A stretch of 20,192 bases of DNA. It comes from Reclinomonas americana ATCC 50394 (taxonomy: Eukaryota; Jakobida; Jakobea; Jakobida). How positions within the stretch are numbered: position 1 is the first letter of the stretch; each line of letters begins with the position of its first letter. The DNA lies in contig PS015687.1 in the NCBI GenBank assembly GCA_048213135.1, positions 11,267 through 31,458 on the forward strand. The letters run 5' to 3'. A program made the position numbers and the translations under genes. The notes beneath the pieces were generated by a model that saw only the letters and a list, made by a program, of their open reading frames with translations, was not told where the DNA came from and ran no database searches. Positions 1 through 20,192 of the stretch are shown in pieces.

Positions 1-116
1 CGTACGTCGTCGTCGTCGTCGTCCGTACGTACGTACGTACGTACTACTACTCTCTCGTCTCTCTCTCTCTCTCTCTCTCGTCTACTCTACTTCGTTCGTT
101 CGTCGTCGTCGTCGTC

Positions 117-171
<55 letters not shown>

Positions 172-234
172 TCTCCCCCCTTTTCTCTCCCTCTCCCCTT
201 CCCCCTTCCCCCTTCTCCCTCCCCCCTCACACAC
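1..234. repeat. Microsatellite-rich intron 5 of the M1 aminopeptidase gene, window edge
   Basis: The first 120 bases mix CGT, CGTA and CT repeats. A pure CT run covers about 119-169, followed by C/T-rich sequence to 230. On the minus strand this is the start of the intron after the last visible aminopeptidase exon, with donor GTGTGTG at 234. No coding sequence is seen. The low complexity at the very edge is typical of where a draft contig breaks, but that is inference. Confidence 0.7.
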
Positions 235-2316
235 CTTCATCCCACCACCAATCGCCGTCGTGGTCTCCACCGGCATGTTACCGAGGGCAGTCAAGTGCTC
301 GGGGACCACCATGGTCACTCGGAATACGGCCTTCTTCGCCGGCTCGTCCCAGCTGCGCAACGGGTGAGATGCAACACGACCGAAGAGAACAAGTGAGTGG
401 CAACGCATTACCAGGGAAGGGCGCGGCGGGCATCGGTCGGCTCGAACTGCGTGGTGCCCATGAAGACTTTCTCGCCCGCCGAGTTGGTGTATCCCGAGCG
501 GTAGTAGCTGCGAGGAGGACGCGTGAGAAGGGGAAGGGTGAAGAGATGGGAAGGAAGAGAGAGGTGAACGGGAGAACAGGAAAGAAGGACTGGAGCATGT
601 GGGGAGGGATGTGGGTTCCGAAAGGCAACTGGGAACTGAGAAAAAAGAGTGCGAGTGATCCCAATGAAAGGCAAGAGGATGGACGAAGAAGTATGGGAAG
701 CACGGATCAACTCGAGGAAAGAAAGAAACGAGAAAGCGCAATAGAGACGAGAGACTGCGAGGAGGATACGAAGCACGAGGCAAGGAGATAACGCTGAGGA
801 AGAGAGATAAAAGGGAGACAGTGAAACACCGAGAGCATACAAGGAGAGATACCGAGATGGAGAAGAATCAAAAGAGACAGACAGCGGGCAGAGATCGAAA
901 TGGGAAGGAAGCAGCGAATCAACAAATAGAGGCGAAGGGAGGCAGTGAAACACCGAGAGCATACAAGGAGAGATACCGAGATGGAGAAGAATCAAAAGAG
1001 ACAGACAGCGGGCAGAGAACGAAAATAGGAGGGAAGCAGCGAGTCAACAAAGAGTGGCGTACCGGACGGAGGAGACAAGAGATGAGAAATTATTGCGAGA
1101 GCAGAGTGCAGATTGCAGATTGATTGGGGCAGCGCGACAAACCCTTTCATCTTGTCGTTGAGATCGCCAGTGTACTGGATGCGCAGACGGGCGGACGATT
1201 GCTCGCCCTCCGGCGTCACTTGCAGCGGCTGGAGCAAGAGCGCGAAGTGAGCACAGAGACAGGACAGAAGAAGAAGTGATCAGTACACACCTCCGCGAGG
1301 TGGACGGTGCACGACTCGTCCTCGGCATCGAACGTGGTGTTGGTAACACCGATAGCGCGGTCGCCGTCAAACACTTCGACGTTGGAGAACTGCGGGGAGG
1401 GGATGAGGGGGGAAAAGGGAAAGGGAAAGGGGAAAGCTCGAGAAAGAAGAGAGCGAAGTCTGAACAGGAAGCAGACACTCCCCATTCGCACCCCACGGAA
1501 GCCACATGAACGCGAGGAAGAAAAGCACATGAACGCGAGGAACAAAGCCACCGCGAGGCAGGTGGAACTGTTGCGCACTCTGTGGACAGGAGGACGATGT
1601 GGACCGGCAGATGTGAGTCCGAAGCCGTGAGCCACGCTTGTTGTCATTTCAAGAGCGGATACTGATGCAGTGCATGCGTCCAGGAAACATCTTTCAACTC
1701 CCCCAACTAAAACGCGTCCCACTCACTCGCAAGACAGGAGGCAACAATGACCATGCTTGCTGCCATCTTTCCCTAATTAAACATGACAACAAGCGCCATG
1801 ACAGGAGCTCATCGCAATCCCCTCCTCCTCCTTTCTCTCTCTCTCTCTCTCCCTCCTTCCCTTTCTGCCTCCCTCCTTCCCCCTCTCTCCCTCCTTCCCT
1901 TTCTCTCCCTCCCTCCCTCCCTCCCTCCTTCCCTTTCTCTCCCTCCCTCTCTCTTCGACGACCCATTCTTGCCAAACACCCTCCCGGAATCACCTTCCCC
2001 CTGCTTTCCCCCTTCGCCTTCCAATCACCTTCAGCTCCAGCGCATGGAAATGCAACGAGGCAATCGCCGGCTGCGACACGCGCAAATGCACACGCACATC
2101 ACCCTCGAACTCATGCCGCCCGTGCTCGTCCCCGGCAGCGGCAAGCGCCGGCGCGCGGGTCGTCAGAGTGAGTTCGTACAAGGTCGGATCGACACCGGCA
2201 CGAAGCACTTGCGGAGTCGCGGTGGAAGACGCAGGAGAAGAAGAAGCCATTGTGTTGCTGAGGAGTCGCAGGTGGCGTGGAAGCAGTGGTCGGAGGCGCG
2301 TCAGTGCCAAGAGCAT
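235..2316 (-). CDS. M1-family aminopeptidase, puromycin-sensitive type, 5' part (5 exons; runs off left edge)
   Basis: Deduced exons on the minus strand are 2316-2029, 1389-1291, 1228-1143, 507-412 and 352-235. All phases join and give about 229 aa. The product is the N-terminal beta domain of an M1 zinc aminopeptidase, which trims N-terminal residues from peptides. The key family block is the tract YTGDLNDKMKG, then TQFEPTDARRALPCWDEP, then a VVPEHLTALGNMPVE segment. These match the region just before the catalytic domain in NPEPPS-like enzymes. The GAMEN and HExxH zinc motifs are not in the window and must lie off the left edge. Two starts are possible: 2316 adds a 22-residue Arg/Leu-rich leader (MLLALTRLRP...), and 2250 begins MASSSPASS. 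Introns 2 and 4 are 62 and 59 nt; introns 1 and 3 are about 640 nt and repetitive. Family assignment is firm; the exact orthologue and the start are not. Confidence 0.88.
508..1142 (-). other. Intron 3 of the M1 aminopeptidase gene
   Basis: This is a 635-nt intron on the minus strand with donor GTTTGT at 1142 and acceptor CCTCGCAG ending at 508. It joins MKG to YYRSGYTNSAG with matching phase 2. The intron is strongly pyrimidine-rich in the sense direction and holds a two-copy tandem repeat at 821-1066. The plus-strand open frames across it are low-complexity and are not supported as genes. Confidence 0.8.
821..1066. repeat. Two-copy tandem repeat, period about 124 bp
   Basis: The string GTGAAACACCGAGAGCATAC occurs at 821 and again at 945, and similarity continues through the AGACAGACAGCGGGCAGAG segment and the GGAAGCAGCGA(A/G)TCAACAAA segment of each copy. 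The copies differ by a few substitutions and small indels. The repeat lies wholly inside aminopeptidase intron 3. Confidence 0.85.
1390..2028 (-). other. Intron 1 of the M1 aminopeptidase gene
   Basis: This 639-nt intron has donor GTGATTGG at 2028 and acceptor CCCCGCAG ending at 1390. In the sense direction its 5' part (plus 1810-2010) is GA/GGGA-rich, and its last 60 nt (plus 1395-1450) are CT/CCCTTT-rich. The middle is mixed sequence without a recognisable gene. Confidence 0.75.
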
Positions 2317-4412
2317 TGCGGTCTTTTTTGCAGAGAAGGAGGAGAAGAAGGGGAAGGACGGGAAGGGAAGGAAGGAAGCAAAGGCCGAGTCACATGAGCA
2401 GAGGGGAAAGGACGGGGGAAAGTGGGAGGAGGGAAGGGACGGAAGCAAAGGCCGAGTCACATGAGCAGAGGGGAAAGGACGGGGGAAAGTGGGAGCGAGT
2501 ATGGAGACAAGTGGGAGGAGGGAAGGAAGGAAGCAAAGGCCGAGTCACATGAGCAGAGAGGAGAGGACGGGGAAAGTGGGAGCGAGTATGGAGACAAGTG
2601 GGAGGAGGGAAGGAGGGCAGCAAAACGCCGAGTCACATGAGCAGAGGGGAAAGGACGGGGAAAGTGGGAGAGAGAGTGGAGACAAGTGGGAGGAGGGAAG
2701 GAGGGCAGCAGAGGCTAATTCACATGAGAAGTAGAAGAAGATAGATGATGAGGGCCTTGTGGAAGTGTCAAAGTCGTGACTGGAGGTGCATTAAAAAAGA
2801 AGGGGATGGTGTACAGAAAGGACGGGAAATGGTGGCGGACAAGCGAGGAAGCAGGAGGAGATCAAGTGAAGCGAGAGAGGAGAAGCAGCTGCTGAGTCAC
2901 ATGAGAGATGTAGCATTAACAGAAAATGAAAAGGAATGGAGGTGGCCGACAGAAATGCACGAGAGATCTAGTGGAGTGAGAGAGCGGAAGCACCTGCTGA
3001 GTCATTCTGAGAGGCGGACGAAGAGGAAGAAGGCTTCACAGTGGAGGTGTCAGAGACTGGGAATGGGCGCGAAATGATGGTAGAAGCGAAGATTCTTCCG
3101 TGTTTTGGGAATGAAGAGTGCGTGTGGGGAGGAGAGGAGGATGAGAGAGTGAGAGAGAGTGTGTGGGAGGGAGAGAGACACGCAGGGAGAAAGAGCGTGT
3201 GCGTCATGACACGTCATCTGACGATTCATGCAAGTGTCAATCAGGGCGTGTCTGGCTCACTCTTGCTCTCTCTCTATCGCACACATATACTTTGTGTGTC
3301 TGTTTGCCTGCTTGAGTGCTTGCGTTGGAGAGATTGGGAGAGTGAGAAACGTGTGTCAGTGCGAAGTTCTCTCCCGTTCTTTTCCACAAAGAAAAGCAAC
3401 TGCACTCGTCGTCCCAGTGCATACACACACACAACACACGCACAGTCACTCACCTCACTCACAAACAAAAAAACAAGACAAAAAACACTTGTCCCACCAA
3501 TGCATTTCTCCCGCCAAAAATGCTTTTTCCACCCATTCTCTCACAACATGGAAGTCGACGATCGCACCACCACAGCCGCTGCTCTCCCGAGCAACAGCAG
3601 CTTCGCCAATCAATCCACAGCTGCATCCTTCTCCGATGAGGAAGAAGAATGCAGCGTGGAAGAGGAAGTCGCAGAAGAAGTGGAAGAAGAAGAAAAAGAA
3701 AATGAGGGAGAGGAGGATGAGTATGAAGGCATCCTCTGCGCACGGAATACGCACTGCATACACCTCCACACGCACAAAGAACAAAGTCCGAATGTCCCAC
3801 CAATGCATTTCTCCCGCCAAAAACACGCATTCTCTCACAACATGGAAGTCGACGACAGCACCACCACGGCTGCTCTCCCGGGCAACAGCAGCTTTGCCAA
3901 TCTATCCGCAGCTGCCTCCTCCTCCGATGATGAAGAAGAAAGCAGCATGGAAGAGGAAGTCGCAGAAGAAGTGGAAGAAGAAGAAGATGAAGATGAAAAA
4001 AATGAGGGCGAGAAAAACGAGGGTGAAGGTATCCTGTGCGCATAGAATACGCATCGCGTGCACCTCCATTCCCACACAAAAAGCAAAAGTCCGAATGTCC
4101 CACCAATGCATTTCTCCCGCCAAAACCTTCTCATTCCACTTCTCTCACAACATGGAAGTCGACGACAGCACCACCACGGCTGCTCTCCCGGGCAACAGCA
4201 GCTTTGCCAATCTGTCCGCAGCCGCCTCCTCCTCCGATGAGGAAGAAGAAAGCAGCATGGAAGAGGAAGTCGCAGAAGAAGTCGCAGATGAGCAAGAAGG
4301 AGAAAAAATGAGGATGAGGAGGATGAGTATGAAGGCATCCTTTGCGCACGGAATACGCACTGCGTACACCTCCACAACACGCACAAAGAACAATAGTCCG
4401 AATGTCCCACCA
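2317..4412. promoter_or_regulatory. Bidirectional intergenic region between the aminopeptidase and ISWI genes
   Basis: The start codons of the two divergent genes are about 2.1 kb apart, so both promoters should lie here. The left part is a purine-rich minisatellite (2378-2730). The middle (2730-3230) is purine-rich unique sequence with two further copies of a GAGTCA(C/T) motif at about 2893 and 2998. From 3260 to 3470 it is CT/CA-rich. From 3491 on it is the tandem array that duplicates the ISWI start. I see no clear TATA box. Assignment as promoter rests on gene orientation only. Confidence 0.45.
2378..2730. repeat. Minisatellite, 4-5 copies of a 67-88 bp unit carrying GAGTCACATGAG
   Basis: The CACATGAG core occurs at 2391, 2458, 2546, 2634 and 2721, giving spacings of 67, 88, 88 and 87. 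Units share AGCAAA(G)GCCGAGTCACATG followed by AGCAGAGGGGAAAGGACGGG and a GTGGGAGGAGGGAAGG tail. The first unit lacks a 21-bp GCGAGTATGGAGACAAGTGG-like block present in the later ones. It reads open in several frames only because it is purine-rich; I do not call it coding. Confidence 0.9.
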
Positions 4413-15991
<11,579 letters not shown>

Positions 15992-16080
15992 CGGGGAGGA
16001 GGAGGCAGCAGCAGCGGCAGCGGCAGCAGAGGATATGGACGCGGATTAGACAAGTGGCGATGGCAAGAAGGAATGCGTTT

Positions 16081-16086
16081 TTTATT
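16081..16086 (-). terminator. Polyadenylation signal AATAAA for the Old Yellow Enzyme gene
   Basis: The plus strand reads TTTATT, so the minus strand has AATAAA inside TTCAATAAAAAACG, about 38 nt after the TAA stop at 16124-16126. Its position is right for the 3' end of the minus-strand gene. No AATAAA is visible on the plus strand for ISWI in the same short interval. Confidence 0.65.
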
Positions 16087-16123
16087 GAACGAGCTGATTT
16101 GCGACAGGAGTGGTGATGGGTGT

Positions 16124-17965
16124 TTAAGCCTGCACCAGCGGCCAGTCGATGTATCCCTTGTCGTCGTCGGCCGGGTTCTTGCCGTACCAGAGGGCGGTGT
16201 TGGCGCCGCCGGGGTTGAGCTGTGGAGAGGGGAAGCAAAAGGAAGGGAGGCGGTGAGCGAGGGAGGGAATGCACTGACAAATCTCGATGCATCTCCCTGT
16301 CCAAGGGAGATAAAGAAGAAGCTCTCTTCGTTGAGTGTGCACACACGAAATCAATCAAACGAAGACAGGTGGCACGGTGAGCATGTTCAACGTGCACAAG
16401 GCCTGTCACTCGAATAAGGAGTGGAGGGACAGCACTTGGCTCTTGCATACGAGGAGGTGAAGAACATCACACGAACGTCTCTGCTATCAAAACAATATTC
16501 TTATCACTTGACTGCAAAGGAAGAGACTTGACTCTTGCTTCCCTCCTCACACTCACAGAGACATGGAAAGCACAAGAAACAGCTCAGTTTTCCAAGTGGA
16601 ATTCTCATTCGACATCACATGAAAGGTGGCAAGGAGAGACAAGGAAGATCACTGGTAGATGCTCATTGTTATGTATGATCAGTGAAGTTTCTATTATTTT
16701 TATGACTCAAGAAACATCTCAGTGGAAAAAGGAAAAGAGACAGTGACACTCAAGATCCATCTCTGCGATCTACCGCGGTAGTATCTTCTGAAAGAAAGGG
16801 AGCAAGAATAAACAAGAAAGTGACTTGACTCTGACACGTGAGAATATCACACGAACATCTCTGCTCTGCAAGCAACATTCTGACTGCGTTGACACCACTC
16901 GAGATGAAAGAAACAGAGACAAGGAAGATACTGAACTTTGCTTCCCTCACATGCCACTCATAAAACACCTCAGGTTTCCGAGTAGTGTTCTGACTGTTAT
17001 TACAGCACTAATTATGAAAGAAACAGACGAGCAAGATACTGAACTTTCCTCAGCTTTCCGAGTGGTGTTCTGACTCAGCTTCACGCGGAAAGAGACAAGT
17101 AGGAGACTTGACCTTGTCCCTTATCTCTTCACAGTAATCTCACGAATCATCACCCGTATCAAAAGTCGCGAGAAGATGAGTGACGCTCTCTTCCCGCTTT
17201 CCTCTTAATTGACACCGAGATCTTACTTCCAAGTCGTGTCGACTTACTGTGACAATCGCCACACACTGTCCTCCAACACACTCTCCTTCCCTTTGCCACA
17301 CTCCTCCATCCCTTTGCCACACTCCTGCATCCCTTTACCCCCACCCCCCTCCCCACCCCCCACGCAACTTCCTGGCCCGCCTTGATCAGCGCCGGCAGGT
17401 TGGCGTTCGCCAAGAACAGGTTGCCGTAAATGACACCATCGGCCACGCCGTCGGCCACATACTTGGCACCGGCCTCCGGTGTCAGTCCGCCATTGATGAA
17501 CAGAGTGCCGGTGAAGGACTTGCGGAAGCGCACGAACGGATCGAAAGTGAGGTTCGGCGCTTGCAGACCGGCGAACATGAAGTAGGGAGGGCCGTTCTGC
17601 CAGTGGTGAAAGTGAGAGAAGGAGAAAAGAGGGAAGGGGAGGAAGGGGAGGAAGAAGGCAGATTACCAGCGACGAGAGGTCGACAAAGGCCAGATTGCGC
17701 TTGGAGAGCTCCGGGCCGAGGTAGTCGAGTTGAGCGGCGACGTCGTCGGAGGGCTGCGTAGGTGGAAGGAAGAGGGAGGTGAGAAGGAGAGGGAGGGACA
17801 TGGGGAAGGGAATGTGAAAAGAGAGTGAATAAGAAGAGGACGGTAGAGTGGCGAGACTGAGACTTTGTGGGCAAGGGGGCAAGGCGGCCAGAACAGCAGT
17901 ATGCACGGAGAAGATGGTGAGAAAAAGATTGCGAAAGAGGAAGTGTACAAAAAACAGAGGAGTGC

Positions 17966-18003
<38 letters not shown>

Positions 18004-19338
18004 AGGAAGAGAGAGAGTGAGTAGAAAGCTGAAGGGCACACGTAGGAAAGGGGAAGAGAAAGAACGGAGAAGGGTGGGAACTTTCACTTTCTCAGCGCCC
18101 TTCTTTCTCTCTTTTCCCGTTTCTACTGCCCTTCTTGCACTTCACATTTCCCTCTGTCTCTGCCTTTCTCCTCTTTCCCTATCACTCCCTCATCGCTCTT
18201 TCCCCCTCTCGATGTAGACTAGAGAGGCTGAATGCACTCGACACGACAAGCAAGCCCGACTGAACGAAGTGCTCAAGACATTTTGTGGGCAACAAGACAG
18301 AGCAGAAGCATCGAAGAGTGAAGAAGCAACACAAGTGACGAATGCATCCATCAACCCTGCGGCGTGGCTCACACCTCCACAAGATCCGTGAACACCACAC
18401 CAGGCTGCAGCTTGATGGCAGTGCGGTGGGCGCCGACCTCAGAAATAACAGCGTCGACAAGCTGCACTTGAATGAGCACAGAAAGACCAAAGAACAGCAG
18501 CACTCTCCTACAGACCTCGAGGGTGAAGCGCGCACGGTTCTGCACCGAGCCGCCGTACTTGTCGGTGCGCTGGTTTGTGCCCTTGGCAAGGAACTGCACA
18601 ATGCAAGTCAGTTGCGATCACAGGAAGCGCACAGCCCATGGGCCCGAGAACTGACCTGCTGAATCAGATAGCCGTTTCCGCCGTGCAGCTCGACGCCGGC
18701 AAAACCGGCCTTGATGGCAGCAGCGCAGCTGCGCACAATCTCACTGATCACTTGCGGGATCTCGCGCTCCTCCAGTGCGCGCGGAGCGACGTAGTCTTGC
18801 TTGCCAGTCGGTGTGTGGCACTGCGGGTTGGTCGATTAGGAGAGGGGACCAAGGAGGAGGAGGAGGGAAAGGGTGGAGTTGCTAAACGTAGCCGGCGGGT
18901 TTCACGGCCGAGGGCGCAACGGGGAGCTCGCCGCCGAGCAGAGAGGGGTGTGAGATGCGGCCGGCGTGCATGATCTGCGGATAGAAGGATAAGAGGGAAG
19001 GAAAGGGGGAAGGCGGGGAAGGGGGGAAGGGGGAAACTTCTTTCCCTTCACATTCTGTCTCATCTCGCAAGTCGTTCTTGCCCTTGTTCGAATCATCTGG
19101 CAGTATGTAAATCTCGCTCTCTGATTGCACTCTCTTTCTCCCTTTTCCGCATTCTCTCCCCATCCCTTTCCCGCACCTGGCAAAAAATCACTCCACCCTT
19201 CGCGCTCACGGCATCCGTCACCTTGCGCCACCCGTCCAGCTGCGCCTGTGTCAGCAGACCCGGAGCACGCATGTAGCCGCGACCGAGCTTGGCCGGGTTG
19301 GTGCCCTCGGATATGATCAGGCCGCCGGCACTCGCGCG
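16124..19338 (-). CDS. Old Yellow Enzyme family FMN oxidoreductase (NemA/OPR-like), lacking first exon
   Basis: Deduced minus-strand exons are 19338-19177, 18974-18888, 18820-18656, 18593-18516, 18461-18375, 17753-17667, 17596-17369 and 16219-16124, all joined in phase 0, about 329 aa. The family normally has 360-400 aa, so about 40 N-terminal residues are missing and must lie beyond the right edge. These enzymes use NAD(P)H and FMN to reduce alpha,beta-unsaturated carbonyls or nitro compounds. Motifs in order: [14 protein letters not shown] without its leading [50 protein letters not shown] with the catalytic HxxN and Tyr; [43 protein letters not shown]; and [11 protein letters not shown]. 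The C-terminus ends [10 protein letters not shown]. Where most members have IRLSP, this one has IKLQP. Family is firm; substrate is unknown. Confidence 0.92.
16220..17368 (-). other. Last intron of the Old Yellow Enzyme gene (1,149 nt)
   Basis: The donor GTTGCG at 17368 follows LIKAGQE and the acceptor CTCCACAG ends at 16220 before [13 protein letters not shown], both phase 0. In the sense direction the first 60 nt are G-rich and the last 40 are C/T-rich. The middle (16438-17100) is AT-richer than anything else here and contains diverged internal repeats. Confidence 0.8.
16438..17100. repeat. AT-richer block of diverged internal repeats
   Basis: ATCACACGAAC(G/A)TCTCTGCT occurs at about 16465 and 16845. 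CTCAG(T/G/C)TTTCC(A/G)AGT followed by (T/G)TTCT occurs at about 16583, 16969 and 17049. GAAAGAAACAGA with a following AAGATACTGAACTTT recurs at about 16908 and 17016. Base composition differs from the GC-rich exons and the purine/pyrimidine introns. I see no transposase or reverse-transcriptase frame. It may be an old satellite or element remnant. Confidence 0.65.
17754..18374 (-). other. Intron of the Old Yellow Enzyme gene between FTDLVE and PSDDVAAQ exons
   Basis: 621 nt, donor GTGTGAG at 18374, acceptor CCTACGCAG ending at 17754. In the sense direction the 5' third is unique sequence, then GA-rich (plus 18085-18210 is C/T), and the 3' part is strongly C/T-rich with a (CT)n run (plus 17970-18001). 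No gene is seen. Confidence 0.8.
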
Positions 19339-20156
19339 CTGACAATGGGAGGTGAGAAAAAGGGGAAGGGGACGAGAGGGAAGGGAAAGCAAAGGGGAAA
19401 GCAATGGGAGAAAAGAGATAAAGAGGATGTAAGGAGTCGGACGGAGAAAACGAGTACCGAAGGGAAACAAAAGGGGGGCGAACACAGTGGAGCGCAGAGA
19501 GAATGGAAGTGAGAGGAACGAAGGCGCAGGGCACCGACGGGGTTGACGAGGAGAACAAAAGCATGAGCATAGTGAAAACATACAGTAGAGCATCATGTGC
19601 AAGTGTTGAGTGACGTGCGATATCAAGCAGCTTGTGCGTGAATTCCGAGACACAAGTGAAAGAGAGACGAATATGCGATGGAAAGGAAGAATGTGAGACA
19701 ACGCAAAGAGTAGGAGATGGTTGTGGTAGAGGGGAAAGGTGAGAGACAGAGAGAGGCGGAAAAGAGCGAGAGAAGGAGATGGTGCGTGAAGGAGGACATC
19801 ACGAAAGAGTTGGGGAAGGAGAGATGCGGGAAAGAGTGAGAGAAGGATATGGTGACAAAAGAATTTGGAGAAGGAGAGATGGGGGAAAGAGCGAGAGAAG
19901 GTGAGAGACAGGTTGGCATTGCCTTTGTGTGCGAGAAGATGAGGTCCTATTAGAAAAATGCATCGCCGAGAACAGTGAGAAATAGATGAGGAGAGTGAGG
20001 TTTGTGGTGGTGTGATAAAAGACGATTATTAGAGGAGAACAGTGACTGCATGGAAAAAACGCATGTCGAACGCGGGAAAAACAAGGAGCCTCACATAAAG
20101 ACAAGCAATGTCTGAAACAAATGATATGCATTGTTCGCATATGAAAGTGTGTTACT

Positions 20157-20192
<36 letters not shown>
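19339..20192 (-). other. Upstream sequence of the Old Yellow Enzyme gene, probably its first visible intron
   Basis: The acceptor CCATTGTCAG ends at 19339. I looked on the minus strand for the missing APLTR-type N-terminal segment and did not find it, so exon 1 is probably beyond 20192. The stretch is purine-rich on the plus strand (pyrimidine-rich in the sense direction), with a repeated GAGAAGG(A/T)GAGA-(C/T) pattern at 19770-19910, and ends in a GT microsatellite. Confidence 0.6.
20157..20192. repeat. GT microsatellite at the window end
   Basis: A pure (GT)n tract runs to the last base. Together with the repeats at position 1 this suggests the window ends where an assembly broke at simple repeats, but the cut may also be arbitrary. 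Confidence 0.9.

Noticed and set aside
82-783. Long minus-strand frame over the left edge
   Set aside because: It contains the WDEP exon in frame, but its flanks translate microsatellite (Arg/Glu repeats) and intron sequence.
2378-2730. CRISPR-like spaced repeats
   Set aside because: The units are contiguous and vary together, without conserved repeats alternating with unique spacers. The genome is eukaryotic. It is a minisatellite.
19339-20192. Possible first exon of the Old Yellow Enzyme
   Set aside because: No minus-strand segment here resembles the expected N-terminal PLTR-type block; open frames are Ser/Leu/Phe-rich translations of C/T sequence.

Overview
The window is eukaryotic nuclear DNA. 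Three protein-coding genes are each split by many GT-AG introns, and the deduced exons join in frame with the expected family order. Exons are GC-rich. Introns are either about 55-75 nt or several hundred nt and full of purine or pyrimidine microsatellites. I cannot assign a lineage; a unicellular or simple eukaryote with moderately high GC and short basic introns fits best. There are two assembly gaps (4864-5265 and 8441-8460), and both window ends are simple repeats.

Layout. (1) 235-2316, minus: first five exons of an M1-family (puromycin-sensitive type) aminopeptidase; the catalytic part lies off the left edge. (2) 2317-4412: about 2.1 kb between divergent genes, with an 88-bp minisatellite and most of a four-copy, roughly 304-bp tandem array that duplicates the start region of the next gene. 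(3) 4413-15991, plus: an ISWI-class SNF2 chromatin remodeller in 27 deduced exons, about 1,297 aa. All SNF2 lobe motifs and the HAND-SANT-SLIDE module are present. (4) 16124-19338, minus: an Old Yellow Enzyme family flavin oxidoreductase in eight visible exons, lacking only about 40 N-terminal residues that must be encoded beyond the right edge. It converges tail-to-tail on ISWI with about 130 bp between stop codons.

The most unusual feature is in the ISWI gene. Between the ATPase/NegC part and the HAND domain, where animal ISWI has a short linker, exons 19-20 insert about 100 residues that read as a degenerate RRM fold. Other points: the ISWI start region (Kozak-like ATG plus acidic N-terminus) is tandemly repeated four times; a 43-bp duplication at the 3' end shifts the frame and changes the C-terminus; long introns tend to be purine-rich at the 5' side and pyrimidine-rich at the 3' side on both strands; and a GTTGCG 5' splice site recurs.

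The three genes have no obvious shared pathway (peptide turnover, nucleosome spacing, enone/nitro-ester reduction). I read them as ordinary housekeeping neighbours rather than a functional cluster. All exon boundaries are deduced by eye from splice signals, phase and family alignment, and have not been checked against transcripts.
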